NCBI RefSeq assembly: GCF_000956545.1
Contig: NZ_JYIT01000084.1
Location: 154,048-218,047, forward strand
Source of the DNA: Microbacterium azadirachtae
Lineage (GTDB): Bacteria; Actinomycetota; Actinomycetes; Actinomycetales; Microbacteriaceae
DNA length: 64,000 nt
Direction of reading: 5' to 3'
The notes below the pieces were generated by a model that was not told the DNA's origin, ran no database searches, and saw only the letters and a list, made by a program, of their open reading frames with translations. A program made the position numbers and the translations under genes. This document shows, piece by piece, positions 46,599-55,354 of this stretch. Position 1 is the first letter of the stretch. The number at the start of each line of letters is the position of its first letter.

Positions 46599-47660
46599 GT
46601 GTCCGAAGCCTCGTCCCGTGTCGTCAAGCTGGCCGTCATCCCCGGTGACGGGATCGGCCCCGAGGTCGTCGCGGAGGCGGAGAAGGTGCTCGACGCGGTC
46701 GTCGCCGACAGCGGCGTGACCTTCGAGAAGACGCGGTTCTCGCTCGGCGCCGGCCGGTTCCTGGAGACGGGCGACACGCTCACCGACGAGGACCTGGATG
46801 CGATCCGCGCGCACGACGCGATCCTGCTCGGCGCGGTCGGCGGGCAGCCGGGGGACCCGCGCCTCAAGGACGCGAACATCGAGCGCGGTCTGCTGCTCAA
46901 GCTCCGTTTCGAGCTCGACCACTACGTGAACCTGCGTCCGTCGAAGCTGTACCCGGGGGCACCGGGTCCGCTGGCGGATCCGGGCGAGATCGACTTCGTC
47001 GTCGTGCGCGAGGGCACCGAGGGTCCCTACGTCGGCAACGGCGGGGCGATCCGCAAGGGCACTCCGCACGAGGTCGCGAACGAGACCAGCGTCAACACCG
47101 CGTTCGGTGTGGAGCGTGTCGTGCGCTACGCGTTCGCCCTCGCCGAGAAGCGCCGCAAGAGGCTCACGCTCGTGCACAAGACCAACGTGCTCGTGCACGC
47201 CGGGGCGATCTGGAAGCGCGTCGTCGACGAGGTGGCGCGGGAGCACCCCGATGTGGCCGTAGACTACCTGCACGTCGATGCGGCCACGATCTTCCTGGTC
47301 ACCCACCCTTCGCGCTTCGACGTGATCGTCACCGACAACCTCTTCGGGGACATCCTCACGGATCTGGCCGGCGCCGTCACCGGTGGCATCGGCCTCGCCG
47401 CCTCGGGCAACATCAACCCCGACGGCGCGTTCCCGTCGATGTTCGAGCCCGTGCACGGCTCGGCACCCGACATCGCGGGTCAGCAGAAGGCCGACCCCAC
47501 CGCGGCGATCCTCTCGGTCGCCCTGCTCCTGGACCACCTGGGGCTCGGCGCACAGGCCGCGCGCGTGCAGCGCGCGGTCGAGGAGGACATCGCCTCGCGG
47601 GAAGGCACCCGCACCACCGAACAGACCGGCGCGGCGATCATCGCCCGGCTCCAGGCGTAA
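46599..47660 (+). CDS. leuB: 3-isopropylmalate dehydrogenase
   Basis: 353 residues. It starts [20 protein letters not shown]; catalytic and metal motifs are [45 protein letters not shown] with the catalytic Lys, [23 protein letters not shown] and [13 protein letters not shown]. It oxidatively decarboxylates 3-isopropylmalate in leucine synthesis. GTG start with GAGGAG upstream; TAGCCT at about 46559 is the likely -10 box. Followed by ilvE. Confidence 0.95.
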   Translation: MSEASSRVVKLAVIPGDGIGPEVVAEAEKVLDAVVADSGVTFEKTRFSLGAGRFLETGDTLTDEDLDAIRAHDAILLGAVGGQPGDPRLKDANIERGLLLKLRFELDHYVNLRPSKLYPGAPGPLADPGEIDFVVVREGTEGPYVGNGGAIRKGTPHEVANETSVNTAFGVERVVRYAFALAEKRRKRLTLVHKTNVLVHAGAIWKRVVDEVAREHPDVAVDYLHVDAATIFLVTHPSRFDVIVTDNLFGDILTDLAGAVTGGIGLAASGNINPDGAFPSMFEPVHGSAPDIAGQQKADPTAAILSVALLLDHLGLGAQAARVQRAVEEDIASREGTRTTEQTGAAIIARLQA

Positions 47661-47711
47661 CCTGAAGTCACGCGCACGACGCCGTCCCCTTCGACCTGTC
47701 AGGACACACTC

Positions 47712-48824
47712 ATGACCATCGAACTCCCTCTTCAGGCACCGTCTCCCGCCGGACTCATCTGGCGGGTCACCCGCAACGAGGAGCCGCGCTCGGACGCCGA
47801 GCGCGAGACGATCTTGCAGAACCCCGGATTCGGGCAGTACTTCACCGACCACATGGTCGACCTGTGCTGGTCGGAGAAGGGCGGGTGGCACCGCCCCCGC
47901 GTCTCGCCGTACGGCCCGATCGAGCTCGACCCGGCCGCCGCGGTGCTGCACTACTCGCAGGAGATCTTCGAGGGCCTCAAGGCGTATCGTCACGCGGACG
48001 GATCGGTGTGGACCTTCCGTCCCGACCGCAACGCCGCCCGCCTGCAGCGCTCGGCCGCGCGCCTCGCGCTGCCCCCGCTGCCCACCGAGCTGTTCATCGA
48101 GTCCCTCAAGCAGCTGGTCGCCGTCGACTCCTCGTGGGTGCCCAGCAACCCCGAGGAGAGCCTGTACTTCCGCCCCTTCATGTTCGCGAAGGAGGCGTTC
48201 CTTGGCGTGCGCGCGGCGAAGAAGGTGGCCTACTACCTGATCGCCAGCCCGGCCGGCGCCTACTTCCCCGGCGGCGTGCAGCCCGTCAACATCTGGCTGT
48301 CGCGCGAGTACGCGCGCGCCGGACACGGCGGCACCGGCGCGGCCAAGACCGGCGGCAACTACGCCTCGAGCCTGCTTCCGCAGGAGGAGGCGTACAAGAA
48401 GGGCTGCCAGCAGGTGCTGTTCCTCGACGGGGACTACATCGAAGAGCTCGGCGGAATGAACCTCGTGCTCGTCACGCGCGACGGCAGGCTGCTCACGCCC
48501 GCGTCGGACTCGATCCTCGAGGGCATCACCCTGGCGTCGATCCTGGAGCTGGCGAAGGATCGCGGACTCACGGTCGAGCAGCGCAAGCTCTCGATCCAGG
48601 AGTGGCGCGACGGCGCCGCATCTGGCGAGATCGTCGGCGCGTTCGCGTGCGGCACCGCCGCGGTGGTCGTGCCGATCGGGAAGCTCCTGGCCGACGACTT
48701 CGAGATCGTGCACGAGGGCCCCGAAGCGACCGAGCTCGCGATGTCGCTGCGTGAGGAGCTCACCGACATCCAGTACGGCCGCCGCGAGGACACCCACGGC
48801 TGGCTCGTCCGCCTGGACGCCTGA
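47712..48824 (+). CDS. ilvE: Branched-chain amino-acid aminotransferase
   Basis: 370 residues, fold-type IV PLP enzyme of the long form. Landmarks: [54 protein letters not shown], the PLP lysine in [15 protein letters not shown], and [34 protein letters not shown]. It makes valine, leucine and isoleucine from their oxoacids. It follows leuB by about 50 bases in the same direction, so the two are probably co-expressed. Confidence 0.95.
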   Translation: MTIELPLQAPSPAGLIWRVTRNEEPRSDAERETILQNPGFGQYFTDHMVDLCWSEKGGWHRPRVSPYGPIELDPAAAVLHYSQEIFEGLKAYRHADGSVWTFRPDRNAARLQRSAARLALPPLPTELFIESLKQLVAVDSSWVPSNPEESLYFRPFMFAKEAFLGVRAAKKVAYYLIASPAGAYFPGGVQPVNIWLSREYARAGHGGTGAAKTGGNYASSLLPQEEAYKKGCQQVLFLDGDYIEELGGMNLVLVTRDGRLLTPASDSILEGITLASILELAKDRGLTVEQRKLSIQEWRDGAASGEIVGAFACGTAAVVVPIGKLLADDFEIVHEGPEATELAMSLREELTDIQYGRREDTHGWLVRLDA

Positions 48825-48901
48825 ACCCCGGCACGACGCACGCCGCTTCCGACGCGGAGGCGGCGCACGAACCGCGATCCCTGACAGGAGAGGACCCTGC
48901 T

Positions 48902-49960
48902 ATGAAGCTGGCCATGGTCGGACTCGGACGGATGGGGGCGAACATCGTGCGCCGCCTCATGCGCGGAGGGCACGAGTGCGTCGTCTACGACGTCAACCCG
49001 GATGCCGTCGCCGCCCTGGTCGCGGAGGGGGCGATCGGCGCGACCGACTACGCCGATCTCGCGGCCAAGCTCGACGGCCCGCGCGTCGTCTGGCTCATGA
49101 TCCCCGCCGGGCTCACCGGCCGGGTCGTCGACGAGCTCAGCGAGGTGCTGCAGCCCGGCGACATCCTCATCGACGGCGGCAACTCGAACTACCGCGACGA
49201 CGTGCGCCGGGCCAAGGCGCTGCGGGAGAAGGGGCTGAACTACGTCGACGTCGGCACCAGCGGCGGCGTCTTCGGCCTCGAGCGCGGCTACTGCCTCATG
49301 GTCGGCGGCCCGGACGAGGCGTTCGCGACGATCACGCCGATCCTGAAGACGATCGCGCCGGGAGCCGGCGAGATCGAGCGCACGCTCGGTCGCACCGGCG
49401 AGCTCACGGACGAGGAGCTCGGCTTCCTGCACTGCGGCCCTTCGGGGGCCGGGCACTTCGTGAAGATGGTCCACAACGGCATCGAGTACGGCGTCATGGC
49501 CGCCCTCGCCGAGGGCCTGAACCTGCTGGAGAACGCCGACGCGGGCATCCGCGAGGCGGAGCACTCCGCGGAGGTCGCGCCCCTGGAGGAGCCGGAGTAC
49601 TACCAGTTCGACATCGACACCCCCAAGGTCGCCGAGCTGTGGCGCCGCGGATCCGTCATCTCGTCCTGGCTCCTCGACCTGACCGCAGCCGCGCTGCAGG
49701 GCAACCCCACGCTCGACGGCCTCGCCGGCCGCGTGTCCGACTCGGGCGAGGGGCGCTGGACGGTCAAGGCCGCGGTCGACGTCGGCGTGCCGGTCCCGGT
49801 GCTCGCCGCGTCCCTGTTCGAGCGGTTCGCCTCGCGCGACGAGGATCTGTACGCGAACAAGGTGCTCTCGGCGATGCGCCTGCAGTTCGGCGGGCACAAG
49901 GAGCTTCCCGCGGGCGACGTGCTCGAGGCGGGCGGCAACAAGGCCGAGACGACGAGCTGA
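48902..49960 (+). CDS. gnd: 6-phosphogluconate dehydrogenase, decarboxylating (short form)
   Basis: 352 residues, shorter than the roughly 470 of E. coli Gnd. It belongs to the short group sometimes called YqeC/GntZ. Cofactor loop [16 protein letters not shown] (residues 5-20), [11 protein letters not shown], substrate motif [20 protein letters not shown] and the catalytic [19 protein letters not shown]. It converts 6-phosphogluconate to ribulose 5-phosphate and CO2; NAD rather than NADP use is common in the short form. AGGAGAGG precedes the ATG. Confidence 0.92.
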   Translation: MKLAMVGLGRMGANIVRRLMRGGHECVVYDVNPDAVAALVAEGAIGATDYADLAAKLDGPRVVWLMIPAGLTGRVVDELSEVLQPGDILIDGGNSNYRDDVRRAKALREKGLNYVDVGTSGGVFGLERGYCLMVGGPDEAFATITPILKTIAPGAGEIERTLGRTGELTDEELGFLHCGPSGAGHFVKMVHNGIEYGVMAALAEGLNLLENADAGIREAEHSAEVAPLEEPEYYQFDIDTPKVAELWRRGSVISSWLLDLTAAALQGNPTLDGLAGRVSDSGEGRWTVKAAVDVGVPVPVLAASLFERFASRDEDLYANKVLSAMRLQFGGHKELPAGDVLEAGGNKAETTS

Positions 49961-49986
49961 TCGCGCGCCGTCGCTAGGCTGAGCCT

Positions 49987-50766
49987 GTGAAGATCGCACG
50001 GTTCAGCCACAACGACGGCATCAAGTACGGGATCCTCGACGAGGCGGAGCTGGTCGTGCTGGCCGGCGATCCGATGTTCGCGGGCTACGAGACCACGGGG
50101 GAGCGCGTGCCGCTCGTGGACGTGGCGCTGCTGGCGCCCGTGATCCCGCGCTCGAAGGTGGTCTGCGTCGGCAAGAACTACCACGACCATGCGGCCGAGA
50201 TGGGCGGCGAGGCTCCGGCCGAGCCGCTGCTGTTCCTCAAGCCGAACACGTCGGTGATCGGCCCCGGAGACACCATCGTGCGCCCGACCGCGCTCTCGGA
50301 GCGCACCGAGTACGAGGGCGAGCTCGTGGTCGTGATCGGTCGCATCGCCAAGAACGTGTCCGCCGAGAACGCGCACCAGTACGTCTTCGGGTACACCGTC
50401 GGCAACGACGTGACGGCCCGGGATCTGCAGCGCAAGGACGGCCAGTGGTCGCGCGCCAAGGGCTTCGACACCTTCTGTCCGCTGGGTCCGTGGATCGAGA
50501 CCGAGTTCGACCTCGACGCCGCGGAGCTCACCACCCGGCTCAACGGCGAGGTGCGCCAGCACGCGCCCCTCACCGACATGATCCACTCCGTCGCCGACGT
50601 CATCGCCTACGCCTCGGCCGTGTTCACGCTCCTGCCCGGAGACGTGATCATGACCGGCACCCCGGCCGGGGTGGGCGCCTTCGAGGCGGGCGACGCGGTC
50701 GAGGTCGAGATCAGCGGCATCGGCACGCTCCGCAACGCCGTGCGCGACGCGCTTCCTGCGTCGTGA
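49987..50766 (+). CDS. FAH-family hydrolase/isomerase
   Basis: 259 residues. FAH-fold motifs: VCVGKNYHDHAAEMGGE, LFLKPNTSVIGPGD, the metal-binding EYEGELVVVIGR, GYTVGNDVTARDLQRKDGQWSRAKGFDTFCPLGPW and VIMTGTPAGVGA. It resembles mycobacterial Rv2993c-type proteins, whose substrate is uncertain (acylpyruvates are likely). TAGGCT at 49975-49980, 6 nt, then GTG: a leaderless start. Its stop overlaps the MFS start (GTGA at 50763-50766). Distinct from the fucose-locus FAH protein. Confidence 0.88.
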   Translation: MKIARFSHNDGIKYGILDEAELVVLAGDPMFAGYETTGERVPLVDVALLAPVIPRSKVVCVGKNYHDHAAEMGGEAPAEPLLFLKPNTSVIGPGDTIVRPTALSERTEYEGELVVVIGRIAKNVSAENAHQYVFGYTVGNDVTARDLQRKDGQWSRAKGFDTFCPLGPWIETEFDLDAAELTTRLNGEVRQHAPLTDMIHSVADVIAYASAVFTLLPGDVIMTGTPAGVGAFEAGDAVEVEISGIGTLRNAVRDALPAS

Positions 50767-52037
50767 CCGGCGTCGTCCTGTCGCAGGCCGACCGGATCAG
50801 GATCCAGCGCCGCACGGTCGGCATCCTGTCCTTCGGGCAGGTGCTCGGCGGGGTCGCCTTCGGCGCCACGGTGTCTCTCGGGGCGCTCCTGGCGAAGGAC
50901 ATCTCCGGCAGCGACGCCCTGTCGGGGCTCGCGACCGCATCCGTCACGCTCGGTGCTGCGCTCGCGGCGATCCCGCTCGCGCGTCTGGCGAGCACCAGAG
51001 GGCGCCGCTTCGCGCTGACCGCGGGAAACCTGCTCGCGCTCGTCGGTATCGCGATCGTGATCTCGGCCGCCGCGGTGCGCTCGTTCCCGCTCCTGCTCAC
51101 CGGCATCGTGCTGATCGGCATGGGCAACGCCGGCAACCTGCAGTCGCGCTTCGCCGCGACCGATCTCGCAGACCCTGCGCATCGCGGGCGCGACCTGTCG
51201 ATCGTCGTCTGGGCGACCACGATCGGCGGCGTCGCCGGACCCCTGCTGCTGGGCGCGGGGGAGCAGCTGGGGCGCGCGATCGGCATGCCGGTGCACACCG
51301 GGTCCTACCTGTTCTCGCTCGTGGCGCAGATCGCGGCCTTCACGCTGTATCTCGTCGCGCTGCGGCCGGATCCGCTGCTCGTCTCCCGCGAGCTCCCCGA
51401 GACCGCATCCGCCGACGGGGTCGTCGAGCGCGTCGATCGTCCCCTCGCCGCGCGCTACGCGATCTTCGCCGTCGCCGGCTCGCACGTGACGATGGCGTCG
51501 GTGATGGCCATGACGCCGGTGCACCTCGTGAACATGACGATGGCCGGCATGGACCACGGCGCCGGATCCCTGGGCTCGCACCCGATGGCGGACGTCGACG
51601 TGACGGTGCTGGTCGGGGTCACGATCGCCCTGCACGTCGCCGGGATGTACGGCCTCTCTCCGGTGTTCGGCATCCTCGCCGACCGGTGGGGCCGCCTGCG
51701 CACGGTGCTGCTCGGACAGGCGCTGCTGGTCGTCTCGCTGTGCTTCGCGATGTTCGCGGGGGAGACCGCGTGGGGCGTCATGGTCGCGCTGATCCTGCTG
51801 GGGCTGGGCTGGAGCGCGGCGACCGTCGCCGGCGCCGCACTGCTCACCGAGGCCTCGGCGCCTGCGCTGCGCACCCGCCGTCAAGGACGCAGCGACTCGC
51901 TGATGAGCCTGAGCGCGGCGGGCGGCGCGGTGCTCGCCGGCGTCATCCTGCAGAGCTTCTCCTACGCGGGGCTCGCGATCGCCGCGCTCGTCGTGGTGGT
52001 CGCGATCGTCGTCCTGTCGCCCTTCGGCCGGCGCTGA
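50763..52037 (+). CDS. MFS transporter
   Basis: 424 residues and twelve helices. GFGATVSLGALLAKD-type first helix, ARLASTRGRRFALTAGN at the motif A position, and a second-half motif A copy FGILADRWGRLRTVLLGQ. A short His/Met-containing segment MDHGAGSLGSHPMADVD lies at the start of the second half and might touch a metal. Substrate unknown. The GTG start overlaps the FAH gene stop, so the two share a message. Confidence 0.85.
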   Translation: MTGVVLSQADRIRIQRRTVGILSFGQVLGGVAFGATVSLGALLAKDISGSDALSGLATASVTLGAALAAIPLARLASTRGRRFALTAGNLLALVGIAIVISAAAVRSFPLLLTGIVLIGMGNAGNLQSRFAATDLADPAHRGRDLSIVVWATTIGGVAGPLLLGAGEQLGRAIGMPVHTGSYLFSLVAQIAAFTLYLVALRPDPLLVSRELPETASADGVVERVDRPLAARYAIFAVAGSHVTMASVMAMTPVHLVNMTMAGMDHGAGSLGSHPMADVDVTVLVGVTIALHVAGMYGLSPVFGILADRWGRLRTVLLGQALLVVSLCFAMFAGETAWGVMVALILLGLGWSAATVAGAALLTEASAPALRTRRQGRSDSLMSLSAAGGAVLAGVILQSFSYAGLAIAALVVVVAIVVLSPFGRR

Positions 52038-52171
52038 GACGGCAGGTCTCGAGCCGACCTTATGAGACGGCTGAACATCCGGTAGCAGCGCGCTGATGCG
52101 GGTGTAGCGTCTTGCTCGGTCCCGGCGCGCCGACCCCGTGCGCCGGGTGATCCGTCAACAAGGAGGTTGGC

Positions 52172-53722
52172 ATGTCCCGAATGAGGACCCTCGGCGCCGT
52201 ACTCGGCGTCTCCGCGATGGCCGGCGCGACCGCGCTCGCCCTCTCACCGGTAGCCTCGCCACCCCCGGCGGCCGCGGCAGTGGTTCCCTTCGCCGCGCAG
52301 GCGCCGGATTCGGCCTTCACATCGCAGGCCGATGCCGGAGGACCTGCCGCCTGCACCAGGCCGGCTCCCGACAACCGCGTGTCCACGACCATCCACTGCT
52401 ACACGCCCGACCAGCTGCGCGCGCACTACGGCCTCGGCCCGCTCGCCTCCAGCAACGACGGCGCCGGTCAGACGATCGTGCTCGTCGACGCATACGGCAG
52501 CCCGACGGCGGCCGACGACCTGAACTTCTTCGCGCAGACCTTCGGAGGTCCCGCCCCCGACTTCGAGGCCGTATCGCCACTCGGCACGCCCGACTACAAG
52601 AACCCGACGGGGAAGGGCGTCGGCCAGTCCGGCCCGAACTCCGCCGCCGGCTGGGCGGGGGAGGCCAACCTCGACGTGCAGTGGGCGTACGCGATGGCCC
52701 CCAAGGCGCACATCGTGCTGCTGTCGACGCCGCCGGCCGAGACGCAGGGCGTGCAGGGCGTGCCCAACCTGATGAAGGCCATCGACTGGGCGATCCAGAA
52801 GTACCCCTCCGGCACGGTGTTCTCGATGTCGTTCGGCACGGACGAGCAGACCTTCGGATCCGCGTCCGCGGCGAAGAGCCAGTTCGCCAAGTTCGACCAG
52901 ACCTTCCAGCGCGGCCTCGCCAAGGGCGACACGTTCTTCGCCTCCTCCGGCGATGACGGATCCACCGGCTACGTCCGCTCGCACCGTGCCGGCACGGTCG
53001 GCTCCACTCCCGAGGTCAGCTACCCGAACGTCTCGCCGTACGTGACGTCGGTCGGCGGCACCCAGGTGCAGTCCGGATGGACGTGGAACCCCACGCAGGA
53101 CGTGCCGTATCTCGCCGACGGCGCCCGCAACCCCGCGTACTGGGCCTGGAACGCCGGGGGTGAGAGCGAGGCCGTCTGGAACGAGGGCGGCTTCCAGATC
53201 GGCACCGGCGGCGGCCTGTCGACCGTCTACTCCCGTCCCGCGTTCCAGGACGGCGTCGCGGGCGTGGTCGGCACCGCGCGCGGCGTTCCCGACCTCGCGT
53301 GGAACGCGGCGGTGAACGGCGGCGTGCTCGTGTTCCACTCCTACTTCCCGAGCACCGAGGGCCCCGCGGCCTGGGGCGTCTACGGCGGCACGTCGGCGGC
53401 CTCGCCGCAGGCGGCGGCGGCCACGGCGATCGCCAACCAGGCGCGCGCCGCCGCCGGGAAGGGCCCGATCGGCGACCTCAACAAGGCGCTGTACAGCGGA
53501 TCCTTCGACAAGTCCGCGGCGTTCGGCGACATCGTCCCGCTGCAGTACGGCACGACGCCGAGCGGCGACCTCGCGAGCAACCGCATGTGGGCACTGGCCG
53601 ATGACGGATCCCTCACCCCGAACGCCGTGCCGGGGTACGCCACCACAGGCGGCTACGACCTCACGACCGGCTGGGGCGCGCCCCGGATGCCCGGCTACGT
53701 GGATCAGCTCGTCGCGCAGTAG
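52172..53722 (+). CDS. Secreted S53-family serine-carboxyl peptidase (sedolisin-like)
   Basis: 516 residues. A Sec signal peptide of about 36 residues ends at AAAA. Catalytic Glu and Asp are in GWAGEANLDVQWAYAMAP, the oxyanion Asp in SSGDDGS, and the nucleophile Ser in GGTSAASPQ; a C-terminal TTGGYDLTTGWGAP supplies the calcium site. The mature fold begins near CYTPDQLRAHYGL. Most S53 enzymes carry a pro-kumamolisin domain, which is absent here. AAGGAGG precedes the ATG. Likely an extracellular acid protease. Confidence 0.9.
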   Translation: MSRMRTLGAVLGVSAMAGATALALSPVASPPPAAAAVVPFAAQAPDSAFTSQADAGGPAACTRPAPDNRVSTTIHCYTPDQLRAHYGLGPLASSNDGAGQTIVLVDAYGSPTAADDLNFFAQTFGGPAPDFEAVSPLGTPDYKNPTGKGVGQSGPNSAAGWAGEANLDVQWAYAMAPKAHIVLLSTPPAETQGVQGVPNLMKAIDWAIQKYPSGTVFSMSFGTDEQTFGSASAAKSQFAKFDQTFQRGLAKGDTFFASSGDDGSTGYVRSHRAGTVGSTPEVSYPNVSPYVTSVGGTQVQSGWTWNPTQDVPYLADGARNPAYWAWNAGGESEAVWNEGGFQIGTGGGLSTVYSRPAFQDGVAGVVGTARGVPDLAWNAAVNGGVLVFHSYFPSTEGPAAWGVYGGTSAASPQAAAATAIANQARAAAGKGPIGDLNKALYSGSFDKSAAFGDIVPLQYGTTPSGDLASNRMWALADDGSLTPNAVPGYATTGGYDLTTGWGAPRMPGYVDQLVAQ

Positions 53723-53732
53723 CGCCACCCTC

Positions 53733-53797
53733 GGTTTCGAGGAACGATGTCCGCTCCGACCTCGTCCGATCCCGGACGGACATCGCTCCTCGAAACC
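53733..53797. terminator. Long inverted repeat between the S53 gene and gltX
   Basis: Arms of 21 bases (53733-53753 and 53777-53797) pair with a single mismatch around 23 nt. It begins 11 bases after the peptidase stop and probably terminates its message; it may also be a dispersed element of this genus. Confidence 0.65.
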
Positions 53798-53848
53798 AGG
53801 ATCCGCCGTCAGGGGGAGCCGGACGCCCGCAACTAGAATCGAAGGGCT

Positions 53849-55354
53849 ATGGCTACTCCCGATCCCCGCACCACCACTGCGTCCGGTGCCGACGTCCGCG
53901 TCCGCTTCTGCCCCTCGCCGACCGGTCTGCCGCACGTCGGCATGGTCCGCACCGCCCTCTACAACTGGGCGTACGCCCGGCACACCGGCGGCAAGCTCGT
54001 GTTCCGCATCGAGGACACCGACGCTGCCCGGGACAGCGAGGAGAGCTTCCGGCAGCTCGTCGACGCGCTCACCTGGCTCAAGATCGACTGGGACGAGGGC
54101 GTCGAGGTCGGCGGCCCGCACGGGCCCTACCGGCAGTCCGAGCGCGGCGACATCTACCGCGAGGTGATCGAGAAGCTCGTCGCGTCTGGAGCCGTGTACG
54201 AGAGCTACTCGACCGCGGAGGAGATCGACGCCCGCAACGAGGCGAACGGGCGGGCCAAGCAGCTCGGCTACGACAACCACGACCGTGATCTGACCGACGA
54301 GGAGCGCGCCGCGTTCCGCGCCGAGGGCCGCCAGCCGGCGCTGCGCCTGCGCGTGCCCGACGAGGATCTGACCTACGTCGACCTCATCCGCGGCGAGGTG
54401 ACGTTCCCGGCCGGATCCTTCCCGGACTTCGTGGTCGTGCGTCCGAACGGCGCCCCGCTGTACACGCTGGTGAACCCGGTCGACGACGCGCTCATGGGGA
54501 TCACCCACGTGTTGCGCGGCGAGGACCTGATGCCGTCGACCGCGCGCCAGCTCGCGCTCTACGGCGCGCTCATCGACGCCGGCGTGACGACGTTCGTGCC
54601 GCGCTTCGCGCACATGCCGCTGGTGCTGGGGGAGACCGGCAACAAGAAGCTCAGCAAGCGCGACCCGCAGGCCGACCTGTTCCTGCACCGCGAGCGCGGC
54701 TTCATCCACGAGGGTCTGCTCAACTATCTCGCACTGCTCGGCTGGTCGATCGGTCCCGACCGCGACGTCTTCTCCCTCGAGGAGTTCACGGCGGCGTTCG
54801 ACATCGTCAACGTCAACCCGAACCCGGCTCGCTTCGACCAGAAGAAGGCCGAGTCGATCAACGGCGACCACATCCGCCGGCTCGAGCCCAAGGACTTCGC
54901 CGAGCGGATCCTGCCCTATCTCGCGGCCGCCGACGTGTTCGACGGCGAGCCCACTCACGAGCAGATCGTGCAGGCGTTCCGGGCTGCGCCGCTGGTGCAG
55001 GAGCGCGTGCAGCTGCTCGGCGAGGTGCCGGGACTGCTCGGCTTCCTCTTCGCCGATCAGGTGTCGTACGACGAGGACGCGCTGAAGGGCCTGCCGGACA
55101 ACGCGGCGGAGGTGCTGACGGCGTCCGCCGCGGCCCTCGAGCCGCTCGAGACGTTCACGCCCGAGGCGATCCAGGACGCGCTCTCCGCGGCGCTCGTCGA
55201 CGAGCTGGGCCTCAAGCCGCGCGTCGCCTACGGCCCGCCCCGCGTCGCGCTCACCGGCCGCCGCGTGTCGCCGCCGCTGTTCGAGTCGATGGAGCTGCTC
55301 GGCAAGGACGAGACCCTGCGCCGCCTGCGCGCGCTGGCCGAGTTCCTGGGCTGA
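53849..55354 (+). CDS. gltX: Glutamyl-tRNA synthetase
   Basis: 501 residues, class I synthetase. The HIGH-type motif is in [20 protein letters not shown] (about residues 22-41) and the KMSKS-type motif is [24 protein letters not shown] and [12 protein letters not shown] are conserved. It charges tRNA-Glu. TAGAAT at 53834-53839 leaves a leader of only a few bases. Its last 104 bases are overlapped antisense by the recombinase reading frame, which is a result of element insertion rather than a true gene overlap. Confidence 0.96.
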   Translation: MATPDPRTTTASGADVRVRFCPSPTGLPHVGMVRTALYNWAYARHTGGKLVFRIEDTDAARDSEESFRQLVDALTWLKIDWDEGVEVGGPHGPYRQSERGDIYREVIEKLVASGAVYESYSTAEEIDARNEANGRAKQLGYDNHDRDLTDEERAAFRAEGRQPALRLRVPDEDLTYVDLIRGEVTFPAGSFPDFVVVRPNGAPLYTLVNPVDDALMGITHVLRGEDLMPSTARQLALYGALIDAGVTTFVPRFAHMPLVLGETGNKKLSKRDPQADLFLHRERGFIHEGLLNYLALLGWSIGPDRDVFSLEEFTAAFDIVNVNPNPARFDQKKAESINGDHIRRLEPKDFAERILPYLAAADVFDGEPTHEQIVQAFRAAPLVQERVQLLGEVPGLLGFLFADQVSYDEDALKGLPDNAAEVLTASAAALEPLETFTPEAIQDALSAALVDELGLKPRVAYGPPRVALTGRRVSPPLFESMELLGKDETLRRLRALAEFLG

